Shown: positions 1-8,030 of the stretch, piece after piece | How positions within the stretch are numbered: position 1 is the first letter of the stretch | How the letters are laid out: every line of letters starts with the position of its first letter | Assembly (NCBI GenBank): GCA_963590405.1 | Contig: CAVAPE010000002.1 | Coordinates: 1 to 64,000, forward strand | Origin: Limisoma sp963590405 | GTDB lineage: Bacteria > Bacteroidota > Bacteroidia > Bacteroidales > Muribaculaceae | Reading direction: 5' to 3' | DNA: 64,000 bases | Notes under the pieces: model-generated | Told to the model about the DNA's origin: nothing | What the model saw: only the letters and a program-made list of their open reading frames with translations | The model's database searches: none | Made by a program: the position numbers and the translations under genes

Positions 1-198
1 GAACGTGCGAAGTTGTTGATTGATGTAGGTTGCATTTGAAACGTTCACCACATTTCCATTTCTAAGGTTCTTTTCCGATGGTACAGAAAAGCGTGTTACA
101 AAATAACGAGTTGCTCCATTATGAGATAAAGCAATTCGTATTGTGTGAGAACCATCAGTTCTCGTTTTGTCCTTTAGAATCGTTACTCTTAGGTTCAT
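1..198 (-). CDS. Tyrosine recombinase/integrase, N-terminal fragment (cut by window edge)
   Basis: An open frame starts at 198 and runs off the left edge (66 codons visible). The translation begins MNLRVTILKDKTRTDGSH and continues with a beta-strand pattern (IRIALSHNGATRYFVTRFSV), the layout of the arm-type DNA-binding domain that opens Bacteroidota phage-type integrases. The catalytic Arg/His/Arg/Tyr domain would lie outside the window, so activity cannot be judged. The first ~360 bases are clearly more AT-rich than the rest of the window, which fits a mobile element lying directly downstream of groEL. It could instead be another protein sharing this N-terminal domain. Confidence 0.6.
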   Translation of the reverse strand, partial: MNLRVTILKDKTRTDGSHTIRIALSHNGATRYFVTRFSVPSEKNLRNGNVVNVSNATYINQQLRTF

Positions 199-265
199 AA
201 TTTGGGGGTAATAAATCGGGAATTATCTTAATTTGCATATCAAATATAATGGGTAATTTTTAAGC

Positions 266-301
266 AACAAAATCACCCCTAATAATAGAGGTGATTTTGT
301 T
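266..301 (-). terminator. Hairpin downstream of groEL
   Basis: A 12-bp perfect stem (AACAAAATCACC / GGTGATTTTGTT) is extended by a mismatch and two more pairs around an AATAAT loop. It lies between the groEL stop and the integrase start and is the best terminator candidate for the groES-groEL transcript. Confidence 0.6.
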
Positions 302-368
302 TGTATTTAGTTGATGCTTTGATAATTACATCTAAAAGTAGATGCTATCATCGTCATATATGAGTGGC

Positions 369-2006
369 TTACATCATGCCGCCCATGCCTCCCATACCGC
401 CGGCTGGCATTGCTGGTGCTGGGTTTTCTTCCTTCTTCTCTGCGATTACGCATTCTGTTGTCAAGAACATGCCTGCGATTGATGCTGCGTTCTCGAGGGC
501 TACACGGGTAACCTTGGCTGGGTCGATAACGCCTGTTGTGAAGAAGTTCTCGTATTTGCCTGAGTGAGCGTTGTAGCCGTAGTCGCCCTTGCCGTCCTTA
601 ACGTTTTGTACGATGACTGCGCCTTCAAGACCTGCGTTTGCAACAATCTGACGGAGTGGCTCTTCGATTGCACGTTTCACAATCTGGATACCAGTGTTCT
701 CGTCGTCGTTGTCGCCGTGGAGGTTCTCAAGGTCGGCAACGCAACGGATGTAAGCCACGCCACCGCCAGGAACGATGCCTTCAGCCACAGCCGCACGGGT
801 TGCGCTCAATGCGTCGTCAACACGGTCTTTCTTTTCTTTCATCTCAACCTCAGAAGGAGCACCTACGTAGAGCACTGCTACGCCGCCAGCCAATTTAGCA
901 AGACGTTCCTGAAGTTTCTCGCGGTCGTAGTCGCTTGTGGTCTTCTCAATTTGAGCCTTGATTTGAGCCACACGTTCTGCGATGAGTTCTTTCTCGCCGT
1001 TACCGTTGACGATTGTAGTGTTTTCCTTGTCAACAGTGACCTTCTCAGCAGAACCAAGTTCGTCTACGGTAGCCATATCGAGTTTCAAACCCTTGTCCTC
1101 AGAGATTACAACGCCGTGGGTGAGCACTGCGATGTCCTCAAGCATTTCTTTGCGGCGGTCGCCGAAGCCCGGAGCCTTAACTGCGCAAATCTTCAATGAG
1201 CCACGCAAGCGGTTTACAACCAATGTAGCCAAAGCCTCGCTGTCAACGTCCTCTGCGATGATGAGCAACGGACGTCCGCTCTGTGCAACAGCCTCAAGCA
1301 CTGGGAGCATATCCTTCAATGCGCTGATTTTCTTGTCATAAATCAAGATGTATGGGTTATCCATCTCGCATTCCATCTTTTCGGTGTTTGTTACGAAGTA
1401 TGGAGAGATGTAGCCACGGTCGAATTGCATACCTTCAACCACCTTCACTGTAGTGTCGGTGCCTTTGGCTTCCTCGATGGTGATAACGCCTTCTTTTTTC
1501 ACCTTGCCCATAGCGTCGGCGATGAGTTTACCAATTTCAGGGTCGTTGTTTGCCGAGATGCGAGCCACGTTCTCGATCTTTGCCATATCGTCGCCCACTT
1601 CCTCAGCCTGTGCCTTGATGCCTTCAACAACTTTTGCTACGGCTTTGTCGATACCTCTCTTGAGGTCGATAGGGTTGGCACCAGCAGCAACGTTCTTCAA
1701 ACCAACGTTTACAATAGCCTGAGCCAATACTGTCGCAGTAGTAGTACCGTCGCCGGCATCGTCGCCAGTCTTCGACGCAACTTCCTTAACGAGTTGTGCA
1801 CCCATATTCTGGAACTCGTCTTCGAGTTCTACAGCCTTGGCAACTGTCACACCGTCCTTGGTGATGTGAGGTGCGCCGAACTTCTTGTCGACAATCACGT
1901 TGCGGCCTTTTGGGCCGAGTGTTACCTTTACTGCGTTAGCCAATGCGTCAACGCCTTTCTTAAGCTCTTCGCGAGCCGTATTGTCAAATTTTATTTCTTT
2001 AGCCAT
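369..2006 (-). CDS. groEL: Chaperonin GroEL (Hsp60)
   Basis: This 545-residue protein is full length for the family. It is the ATP-driven ring chaperonin that folds cytosolic proteins together with GroES. The N-terminus (MAKEIKFDNTAREELKKGV), the nucleotide-binding DGTTTAT motif near residue 90, the apical and equatorial segments (PGGGVAYIR near 410) and the Gly/Met-rich tail (GGMGGMM) are all present. It follows groES by 32 bases in the same direction and is almost certainly cotranscribed with it. A long open frame on the opposite strand (564-1199) is a codon-bias shadow. Confidence 0.98.
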   Translation of the reverse strand: MAKEIKFDNTAREELKKGVDALANAVKVTLGPKGRNVIVDKKFGAPHITKDGVTVAKAVELEDEFQNMGAQLVKEVASKTGDDAGDGTTTATVLAQAIVNVGLKNVAAGANPIDLKRGIDKAVAKVVEGIKAQAEEVGDDMAKIENVARISANNDPEIGKLIADAMGKVKKEGVITIEEAKGTDTTVKVVEGMQFDRGYISPYFVTNTEKMECEMDNPYILIYDKKISALKDMLPVLEAVAQSGRPLLIIAEDVDSEALATLVVNRLRGSLKICAVKAPGFGDRRKEMLEDIAVLTHGVVISEDKGLKLDMATVDELGSAEKVTVDKENTTIVNGNGEKELIAERVAQIKAQIEKTTSDYDREKLQERLAKLAGGVAVLYVGAPSEVEMKEKKDRVDDALSATRAAVAEGIVPGGGVAYIRCVADLENLHGDNDDENTGIQIVKRAIEEPLRQIVANAGLEGAVIVQNVKDGKGDYGYNAHSGKYENFFTTGVIDPAKVTRVALENAASIAGMFLTTECVIAEKKEENPAPAMPAGGMGGMGGMM

Positions 2007-2038
2007 GATGATTTACTTTTTTAGATTGATTTGTTCCG

Positions 2039-2311
2039 TTAGTCGAGTATTGCCAAAATGTCACTCTGGCGCATTACTAAATACTTTGTGCCGTCGTACT
2101 CCAACTCTGTGCCTGCATATTTGCCGTAGAGCACAGTGTCGCCAGCCTTGACAACCATTTCTTCGTCCTTTGTGCCATTGCCAGTGGCAACAACTTTACC
2201 TTTCAAAGGTTTTTCTTTTGCTGTGTCGGGGATGATGATGCCACCGATTGTCTTTTCTTCTGCGGCTGCTGGTTCGATGAGAACTCGGTCAGCCAAAGGT
2301 TTAATTGCCAT
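2039..2311 (-). CDS. groES: Co-chaperonin GroES
   Basis: This is the 90-residue lid of the GroEL chamber. MAIKPLADRVLIEP at the start, the mobile-loop region (EEKTIGGIIIPDTAKEKP) and the closing strand (RQSDILAILD) match the family. A second in-frame ATG two codons upstream (2317) is possible; the internal one was chosen because family members start at MAIKPL or equivalent. It is the first gene of the groES-groEL operon; the sigma-54-like element at 2382-2402 lies about 70 bases upstream. Confidence 0.97.
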   Translation of the reverse strand: MAIKPLADRVLIEPAAAEEKTIGGIIIPDTAKEKPLKGKVVATGNGTKDEEMVVKAGDTVLYGKYAGTELEYDGTKYLVMRQSDILAILD

Positions 2312-2381
2312 AATCAATATCTTTTATTTTGTTTATCAATTTCTCTGTCGCTTCGGCTTTCCGCCGTTGCGGCATTCTGGA

Positions 2382-2402
2382 ATTTGCATAACTCGTGCCA
2401 AA
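2382..2402 (-). promoter_or_regulatory. Sigma-54-like -24/-12 promoter ahead of groES
   Basis: The minus strand reads TTGGCACGAGTTATGCA. Compared with the sigma-54 consensus YTGGCACGNNNNTTGCW this has one mismatch, with the invariant GG and GC exactly ten bases apart. The predicted start lies about 60 bases upstream of the groES ATG. The imperfect inverted repeat TGACAATTTGTCA (2413-2425), about 11 bases further upstream, could be an activator or repressor site. No good TAnnTTTG box was seen nearby. Functional assignment is inference. Confidence 0.5.
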
Positions 2403-2443
2403 CCCAGGATTATGACAATTTGTCACTATGGCTGTGCTGCCGT

Positions 2444-3310
2444 CTATTTTCGTTGCACCTTCGACGGCGGCAGTCCGTTGCGCTTCCTGAAAAATTTGCT
2501 GAATGTCTCGATGTTCGGGAAGCCGAGGCGTTGCGCTATTTCGCCAATCGTGCTGTCGGTGTAGCGGAGCATGTCGATGGCATCATAGTAAACGAGCGAG
2601 AGAATGAAGTCCTTCACGGTCTTGTCTGAATAGCGGCGCACGATGCGTGCCAGATAGACAGGCGTGACGCAAAGTCGGTCGGCATAGAAGCGCGTGGAGT
2701 GCTCGGTGGCGTAGTGTGAGGCTACGAGAGCAATAAACTGGCGGTAGATTACCTCCTGATGGCAGATGCCTACGGCTTGTTTGCCGCCTTGCAGTGCGTC
2801 GGAAATGACGCTCATAAGGCTTCGCAGCAGACTGGCTTGCATCGATTCGCGCACCCCTATGCCCTTAGATTGCTGCACTTGCTGCATCAGCCGTATCGTG
2901 GACTGCACGAGCAGACTATGACTGTTGGCATCGTTGACCATGGGCATGCGGTTGGTTATCATAAGGTCGGCAAGCACCTTGTATTCAACTCCCTGGGTAA
3001 GTATCTTTTCCATCATCGACGCTTCAACGGAGACGTAGACTGCGGAGAAATCGTCAGAGAAACTTTCGATAAACACCAACTGGCGCGGCGTGAGCGCGAG
3101 AATAGCGCCAGCCTTGAAGTCGTAGCGGCGGCTGTTGATGGTGTAGGTTGCGTTGCCGCTCTCAAAACGGATAAACGAGAAGAAATTGGCATAGGTCGAC
3201 TTTACGCCTACGCTCTCGAGGCGTTGTGCCGTTATGGTGTTGATGCAAATGCCGTCGATGCTTTCGCCCTGCACCTGCATCATGTCGCTGAAATGTTGCA
3301 GTGTCAACAT
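2444..3310 (-). CDS. AraC-family transcriptional regulator
   Basis: This 288-residue protein has a cupin-like sensory half (residues about 1-170) and a C-terminal double helix-turn-helix. The second helix-turn-helix is visible as IGEIAQRLGFPNIETFSKFFRKRNGLPPSKV near the end. It is transcribed divergently from the MFS exporter at 3418, so it probably regulates that exporter and itself. Its own promoter is visible: TATTTTTG (3332-3339, minus) with TTTG 20 bases upstream (3360-3363). The inducer is not predictable from sequence. Confidence 0.9.
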   Translation of the reverse strand: MLTLQHFSDMMQVQGESIDGICINTITAQRLESVGVKSTYANFFSFIRFESGNATYTINSRRYDFKAGAILALTPRQLVFIESFSDDFSAVYVSVEASMMEKILTQGVEYKVLADLMITNRMPMVNDANSHSLLVQSTIRLMQQVQQSKGIGVRESMQASLLRSLMSVISDALQGGKQAVGICHQEVIYRQFIALVASHYATEHSTRFYADRLCVTPVYLARIVRRYSDKTVKDFILSLVYYDAIDMLRYTDSTIGEIAQRLGFPNIETFSKFFRKRNGLPPSKVQRK

Positions 3311-3331
3311 GCTTGATGTGTGTTAGTACTG

Positions 3332-3363
3332 CAAAAATATCAATATGTTTTCGTTATGACAAA
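3332..3363 (-). promoter_or_regulatory. Promoter of the AraC-family gene
   Basis: A Bacteroidota-type -33 TTTG (3360-3363) and -7 TATTTTTG (3332-3339) are separated by 20 bases, placing the start about 15 bases before the ATG at 3310. Confidence 0.55.
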
Positions 3364-3404
3364 CAATAGCCTCATAATTATGGATTTTCCGACAAAAGTG
3401 TTTG

Positions 3405-3412
3405 TAATTTTG
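3405..3412 (+). promoter_or_regulatory. -7 box for the MFS exporter
   Basis: TAATTTTG matches TAnnTTTG and ends only five bases before the ATG at 3418. The transcript is therefore expected to be leaderless or to start at the second ATG (3427). No clear -33 TTTG was found. Confidence 0.45.
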
Positions 3413-3417
3413 CAAAA

Positions 3418-4818
3418 ATGAAATTTATGACGAAAAAAGATAATCTGAAATTAGTAGGCAAGATTTTTGCCACAGGAGTGATGTCGTTTTGCGGAGTGGT
3501 GAGCGAAACGGCGATGAATGTTACCTTCCCGGCGTTGATGCAGGAGTTTGGCGTAGGAACAAGTACGGTGCAATGGATTACCACTGGCTATCTGCTTGTG
3601 CTGTCGCTCGTTATCACGATGTCATCCTATCTGAAGCGCAACTGTTCGCAGCGCACACTGTTTCTCGTGGCAGTTTTGAGTTTTATCGCCGCTACGGTGA
3701 TGTGTTCCTTCTCGCCTTCGTTCTCGGTGCTGATGATAGGGCGAATGGTGCAGGGCATCGGCACGGGTATAGCTCTTCCGCTGATGTACAACATTATTCT
3801 CGGCGAAGCGCCTAAGGAGCAAATCGGCACATTTATGGGTGTCGGTATGCTTGTCACTGCTGTCGCTCCTGCCGTAGGTCCAGTGCTCGGCGGATTTATT
3901 GTTGAGATGTTCGGTTGGCGCTACATCTTTATGTCGCTGATGCCGTTGCTATTGCTCTCGCTCGTCGTCGGTTGTCGCCTCATCAAGCGCACTGCTCCGG
4001 CGGAACATTCGCGCTTCCATCTCTTTGACTATGCACTTATAGTGGTCGGTTTCACCACCTTTATCCTCGCCATGGTGCAGGCATCGTCGGCAGGGTGGGT
4101 GAGTGTCACCGTTATCTCTCTGCTCGTCGTTGCTGCGGTCGCCCTCGCTTGGTTTGTGCGCCAGTCGCGCAAAAAGGAGCAGCCGATATTGCGTGTCGAC
4201 GTGTTGCACAACAAGAAGTTCATGATGGCGCTTGCGGCAATCTTGATTGTGCAGTTTTCGGTATTGGCATTGGGTTTTGTCATCCCTAACTATTCGCAAA
4301 TCACAAACCATACAGGTGCATTCCTTGCTGGCGGATTGCTCGTGCCGGGATGTGTTGTCGGCGCTATCATTTCCCTGCTCAGCGGACGGCTACTCGACAA
4401 GGTTGGCGCTCGCATCCCGATTGTGTGCGGATATGGCTTTATGCTCTTGTCGCTCTTGCTTTTCTCTTGGTTCGGCGATTCGCTCACCACAATGATGTTC
4501 TACGGCTTTTATGTGGTCTATACCATCGGTCAGGGTCTTGGTTGCCCTACGGCGATTACCTTTGGACTTACCCAACTGCCGAAGCATCTTTCTGCCGACG
4601 GCAACGCCGTGGTCAATAGTTTTCAGCAACTGGCAGGTGCCATGGGTACGGCAGTAGCCTCGTCGATTGTCGCTGCACAGCAACTCGCCGCGCCAGCAAC
4701 CAAGTTCTCTGAAGCCACTGCGGCAGGTTCGCGCAATGCGTTCTTTCTTATGGCAATCATGCTGCTTGTGGCATTCGCTCTCTGCTTGTCAATGACCAAG
4801 AAAGCCAAACAGGCATAG
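3418..4818 (+). CDS. MFS multidrug exporter, DHA2 (EmrB/QacA) type
   Basis: This 466-residue inner-membrane protein has 12-14 hydrophobic helices. Family motifs are visible: GRMVQGIGTGIALPL (motif region near residue 110), VAPAVGPVLGGFIVEMFGWR (antiporter motif C region near 145-165) and a cytoplasmic RQSRKKEQPILRVDVLHNKKF loop mid-protein. It is a proton-coupled exporter of drugs or toxic metabolites by family; the substrate is unknown. It is divergent from an AraC regulator and ends at a strong bidirectional hairpin. The alternative start at 3427 removes three residues. Confidence 0.88.
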   Translation: MKFMTKKDNLKLVGKIFATGVMSFCGVVSETAMNVTFPALMQEFGVGTSTVQWITTGYLLVLSLVITMSSYLKRNCSQRTLFLVAVLSFIAATVMCSFSPSFSVLMIGRMVQGIGTGIALPLMYNIILGEAPKEQIGTFMGVGMLVTAVAPAVGPVLGGFIVEMFGWRYIFMSLMPLLLLSLVVGCRLIKRTAPAEHSRFHLFDYALIVVGFTTFILAMVQASSAGWVSVTVISLLVVAAVALAWFVRQSRKKEQPILRVDVLHNKKFMMALAAILIVQFSVLALGFVIPNYSQITNHTGAFLAGGLLVPGCVVGAIISLLSGRLLDKVGARIPIVCGYGFMLLSLLLFSWFGDSLTTMMFYGFYVVYTIGQGLGCPTAITFGLTQLPKHLSADGNAVVNSFQQLAGAMGTAVASSIVAAQQLAAPATKFSEATAAGSRNAFFLMAIMLLVAFALCLSMTKKAKQA

Positions 4819-4842
4819 CCCTTTGCGGCAAGACAAAAAAAT

Positions 4843-4874
4843 AGCGGGCGCGAAACTCAAATTTCGCGCCCGCT
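4843..4874. terminator. Bidirectional hairpin between MFS gene and efp
   Basis: A perfect 13-bp stem (AGCGGGCGCGAAA / TTTCGCGCCCGCT) with a six-base loop sits between convergent genes. The A-run at 4835-4840 serves as the U-tract for the minus strand. Confidence 0.85.
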
Positions 4875-4894
4875 GCTTTAACCGATGTTATTGG

Positions 4895-5461
4895 TTATGC
4901 TTTTACGCGGCCTACATAAGAACCTTCGCGAGTGTCGACTTCGATGGTCTCGCCCTCGTTGATAAACAACGGAACGCGCACTGTAGCGCCAGTCTCTACT
5001 GTAGCAGGCTTCAATGTGTTGGTGGCAGTGTCACCCTTGAGTCCTGGCTCAGTGTAGGTAATCTTCAATTGAGTCTTGATTGGCATTTCTGCGAAAAGCA
5101 CTGTCTCTGTTGAAGCGTCGGAAACAACTTCTACGACATCGCCTTCTTTCATGAAATCAACACCTGTAATCAAATCCTTGTGGATAGGAATTTGGTCGTA
5201 AGTTTCCTGGTTCATGAAGATGAAGTCGCCAGCCTCTTGGTAGAGGAACTGGTAAGGACGGCGCTCCACGCGAACGTCTTCAAGTTTCTCGCCGATGTTG
5301 AAGCGGCGCTCGATAACGTAGCCGTTGACAACATCTTTCAACTTTGTACGCATGAATGTGTTGCCTTTACCTGGCTTTACGTGGAGGAAATCAATGCAGA
5401 AATACAACTTGTTGTCCATACGGATACAAGTTCCAATCTTAATGTCTTGAGCGTTAATCAT
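4895..5461 (-). CDS. efp: Translation elongation factor P
   Basis: This 188-residue protein relieves ribosome stalling at polyproline stretches by binding between the P and E sites. The three-domain layout is complete. The loop KPGKGNTF carries Lys32, the position modified in E. coli EF-P (Lys34). The C-terminal OB-domain signature (VRVPLFINEGETIEVDTREGSYVGR) is present. It is monocistronic: a -7 box lies at 5500-5507 and a hairpin downstream. No modification enzyme is encoded nearby. Confidence 0.97.
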   Translation of the reverse strand: MINAQDIKIGTCIRMDNKLYFCIDFLHVKPGKGNTFMRTKLKDVVNGYVIERRFNIGEKLEDVRVERRPYQFLYQEAGDFIFMNQETYDQIPIHKDLITGVDFMKEGDVVEVVSDASTETVLFAEMPIKTQLKITYTEPGLKGDTATNTLKPATVETGATVRVPLFINEGETIEVDTREGSYVGRVKA

Positions 5462-5499
5462 ATAGTTAATGTGAAATTTAAAATTCCGTTTTGAGACTG

Positions 5500-5507
5500 C
5501 AAAGTTA
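5500..5507 (-). promoter_or_regulatory. -7 box of efp
   Basis: TAACTTTG on the minus strand, about 39 bases before the efp ATG; followed by C as in typical Bacteroidota promoters. Confidence 0.5.
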
Positions 5508-5587
5508 TGATTTTTTCTTCAAATCGCCTTAACCTATTGTAAAAACTTTAGTCACGATTTCGGCAATCCCTCTCTGTTGTTAAAACG

Positions 5588-5623
5588 ACAACGCCGGGCA
5601 GAACTGTTGTTGCCCAGCGTTGT
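5588..5623 (-). terminator. Hairpin downstream of the SRPBCC gene
   Basis: The stem ACAACGC-C-GGGCA pairs with TGCCC-A-GCGTTGT (one internal mismatch), followed on the minus strand by a short T-rich tract. It lies just after the pyrE-SRPBCC transcript. Confidence 0.65.
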
Positions 5624-5641
5624 AGCCATTGTTCTTATTGT

Positions 5642-6073
5642 CTACAGTTGATTGTAGGGGATGAACGAAACCAAATCGGCGAGTTTCTCGGCAGCCTCCT
5701 GGAGCGGCTTTGAAATCATCGATTTGAGTATCGGGTTCAAGTCGATGCTGATTTCAATGTGGGCACGGGTGGTGCCGGATGTGTCGCCGTCGGCGAGACA
5801 CACATTGAGACCCAATGGGATCGGTGAAGAAACCGTGTCAAGATGGATTTTCTCGTTTTCAACACCTTTGCCGATGCGAAACGACACGTCGCCCACGGGC
5901 TTTGCTTCGATTGTGATTGTGTCGCCCTCAATACGGATTTTGTCGACTTGCTGCTTTACGTTGTCGGGAGCATTGGCGGCAAGTCCTTTAAACCCTTCGG
6001 GGTCTTTCAGTTTGCTGTATACCAATTCGCGTGATGCCGCGATGTTTCGTTCAGTACTCTTGAATGTAGACAT
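5642..6073 (-). CDS. SRPBCC (START-like) family protein
   Basis: The 143 residues are compatible with a helix-grip fold: an N-terminal strand-helix (TERNIAASRELVYSKLKDPEGFK), a sheet-rich middle and a long C-terminal helix (NPILKSMISKPLQEAAEKLADLV). Such proteins bind hydrophobic ligands, but no ligand or reaction can be assigned. It starts six bases after the pyrE stop and is cotranscribed with it, followed by a hairpin at 5588-5623. Any link to pyrimidine metabolism is only positional. Confidence 0.8.
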   Translation of the reverse strand: MSTFKSTERNIAASRELVYSKLKDPEGFKGLAANAPDNVKQQVDKIRIEGDTITIEAKPVGDVSFRIGKGVENEKIHLDTVSSPIPLGLNVCLADGDTSGTTRAHIEISIDLNPILKSMISKPLQEAAEKLADLVSFIPYNQL

Positions 6074-6079
6074 ATTCTA

Positions 6080-6730
6080 TTATTCGTCGATTGCTGTTGA
6101 TGGAGTCCAGTTTTCAGGATCTTGACGCCATTGCTTCAATGTTTCGAGGTCGGCTTGCTTGATGTAGTCAATCTTCAGCGCTGCGTCGAGCATTGCAGTG
6201 TAGTTGCCAAGAGTGATGAGTTTTACGCCCGCTTTCTTGAAATTCTCCTCTGCAACAGGGAACTGGTAAGTGAAGATGGCAATCATGCCAACAACTTCGG
6301 CACCTGCATTGCGGATTGCTTCAACGGCTTTCAGCGAACTGCCGCCAGTAGAAACGAGGTCTTCGATTACGATAACCTTCTGTCCTGCTTTGAGGTTGCC
6401 CTCGATAAGGTTCTCCAAACCGTGATCCTTAGGGGTGGAGCGTACATATATATAAGGTTTGCACAGAGTGTCGGCAACGAGAGCGCCAAGAGCGATGGCA
6501 CCGGTAGCAACACCTGCTACAACGTCTGCTTCAGGGAAATTCTCAATAATCAGGCGGCTCATTTCAACCTTCAGGAAATTACGGATTTCCGGATACGATA
6601 AAGTCTTGCGGTTGTCGGTGTAGATTGGGGAGTTCCAACCTGACGACCAAGTGAACGGATTTTCTGGTTGAAGCTTTATAGCACTGATTTTAAGAAGCTT
6701 TTCTGCTAAAATACTTTCCAATTTTTTCAT
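6080..6730 (-). CDS. pyrE: Orotate phosphoribosyltransferase
   Basis: This 216-residue enzyme converts orotate and PRPP to OMP in de novo pyrimidine synthesis. The PRPP-binding motif is VIVIEDLVSTGGSS (about residues 120-133), and the family loop GLENLIEGNLKAGQKV is present. The ATG at 6730 (MKKLESILAEKL) was chosen over one at 6775 because the longer frame would include an unconserved segment and lie next to the -7 box at 6762-6769. It heads a two-gene operon with the SRPBCC gene. Confidence 0.96.
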   Translation of the reverse strand: MKKLESILAEKLLKISAIKLQPENPFTWSSGWNSPIYTDNRKTLSYPEIRNFLKVEMSRLIIENFPEADVVAGVATGAIALGALVADTLCKPYIYVRSTPKDHGLENLIEGNLKAGQKVIVIEDLVSTGGSSLKAVEAIRNAGAEVVGMIAIFTYQFPVAEENFKKAGVKLITLGNYTAMLDAALKIDYIKQADLETLKQWRQDPENWTPSTAIDE

Positions 6731-6761
6731 AAGGCATAAATAGTTAGAGTCTATTTTGTTG

Positions 6762-6769
6762 CAAAGATA
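6762..6769 (-). promoter_or_regulatory. -7 box of pyrE
   Basis: TATCTTTG on the minus strand with ATTG (near TTTG) 19 bases upstream; the predicted start gives a leader of about 25 bases. Confidence 0.5.
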
Positions 6770-6824
6770 ATACAAATCGAGCGCAAATCAATAAACTTGT
6801 TTAATAGATTTGCCGAGATACGCA

Positions 6825-7517
6825 CTAAATGCTGCCGGCGAATGCCAATGACAGCACGCAGATGCCGGAAGCGCCTGCCAACCGCAAGGCATCGCCGCAA
6901 GCTGTGACGGTAGCGCCAGTGGTTATCACATCGTCCACGAGCAGCACTCGCTTGCCTGCCACCGTTGGCTTGGCGACAAACACCCCCTCCACGTTCTTGT
7001 GTCGGTCGGCCGACGACCTATGTGTCTGCGTTTTGTGGGGCTTGACGGCAACAATCGCATCGATGGCAGGGAGGCCCGTTGCTGCCGACACACCGTCGGC
7101 AATGAATCGGCTCTGGTTGTAGCCGCGCTTTGCCAACTTTCTTGAATGTAGCGGCACGGGCACAATCATATCGATGCCGTCGAAAAAGCCGCTGTCTTTC
7201 AACTCGTTGGTGAATGTCTGCGCAAGAGCCTTTGCGATGGTTGGGCTGTCGTGGTATTTCACGTCCTTGAGAATGCCCGAATATGGGCTGCTGCGGCTAT
7301 ACTCAAACATCGACACGGCACGTTCCACCAGTCGGCAGCCGAGTAGCATCTTCTCCACTTCCGGGCAGTGCATGCCGTCTTTCTGCACCCTTGGCATCAT
7401 GGCGAGGCACATTGAGCACACAAATTGCTCGCCGTCCGCCAAATGGTTGCCACACACGGGGCAGACCCTCGGAAAGAAAATGTCGGTGATGCCGTTTAGT
7501 AGTAGTCGGAGGTTCAT
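6825..7517 (-). CDS. ComF family protein (phosphoribosyltransferase fold)
   Basis: The 230-residue protein has an N-terminal zinc-ribbon (CPVCGNH and CSMCLAM, residues about 19-37) and a C-terminal PRTase domain ending with VLLVDDVITTGATVTACGDALRLAGA. Relatives act in DNA uptake in naturally competent bacteria, but the family is far wider than competence and the role here is unknown. It follows recX by 12 bases in the prmC-recX-comF run. Confidence 0.9.
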   Translation of the reverse strand: MNLRLLLNGITDIFFPRVCPVCGNHLADGEQFVCSMCLAMMPRVQKDGMHCPEVEKMLLGCRLVERAVSMFEYSRSSPYSGILKDVKYHDSPTIAKALAQTFTNELKDSGFFDGIDMIVPVPLHSRKLAKRGYNQSRFIADGVSAATGLPAIDAIVAVKPHKTQTHRSSADRHKNVEGVFVAKPTVAGKRVLLVDDVITTGATVTACGDALRLAGASGICVLSLAFAGSI

Positions 7518-7529
7518 GGTGGGGAAGTG

Positions 7530-8030
7530 TTATTCGTCGGAAACTTCAAAATCGTCTGCGCCGCTTATCAGCGATGAAATCAACGGCGCAGCCAGCCCGG
7601 GTTCGTAGCCGCGCGATGCCGCATAGCGCATCAGCGACGCCTTTGCCTTGTAGGCATCGTCGGTGTTGACCGTCCGTGCTTTTGCCGTCAGCAGGGTTTT
7701 GAGGTTGGTGAGATATAGTGTTTCGTCGATTTCTGCCATTGCCTCTTCTATGGTCGCCGTGTCTACGCCATTCTGGCGGAGCATGTGGCGTATCTTGGCG
7801 CGTCCCCACATGTCGAAGCGCGTCTTGTCGTAGACGAGGGCGTGGGCATAGCGGTTGTTGTCCACAAAGTTGTTGTCAACCAGCCAATCCACCACTCTGT
7901 CAGCGTCTTGTGCGCTTGCTCCCCATTGCATCACCTTGCGGCGGATTTCCGCCTCTGCGTGCTCGCCGCGTGAGCACACCGATGCCGCTTTCGCCAATGC
8001 GGTGTCGTAGTCCATCGGCTTTTTCACCAT
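7530..8030 (-). CDS. recX: Regulatory protein RecX
   Basis: This 166-residue helical-repeat protein modulates RecA filament activity. The motifs ALAKAASVCSRGEHAEAEIRRKVMQWG, VDWLVDNNFVDNNRYAHALVYDK and the GRAKIRHMLRQNGV helix are characteristic. It overlaps the end of prmC by seven bases, so the two are translationally coupled. No recA is in the window. Confidence 0.92.
   Translation of the reverse strand: MVKKPMDYDTALAKAASVCSRGEHAEAEIRRKVMQWGASAQDADRVVDWLVDNNFVDNNRYAHALVYDKTRFDMWGRAKIRHMLRQNGVDTATIEEAMAEIDETLYLTNLKTLLTAKARTVNTDDAYKAKASLMRYAASRGYEPGLAAPLISSLISGADDFEVSDE

Noticed and set aside
564..1199. 211-codon open frame on the plus strand inside groEL
   Set aside because: It is antisense to an unmistakable groEL and has no domain, signal or promoter; it follows from codon bias.
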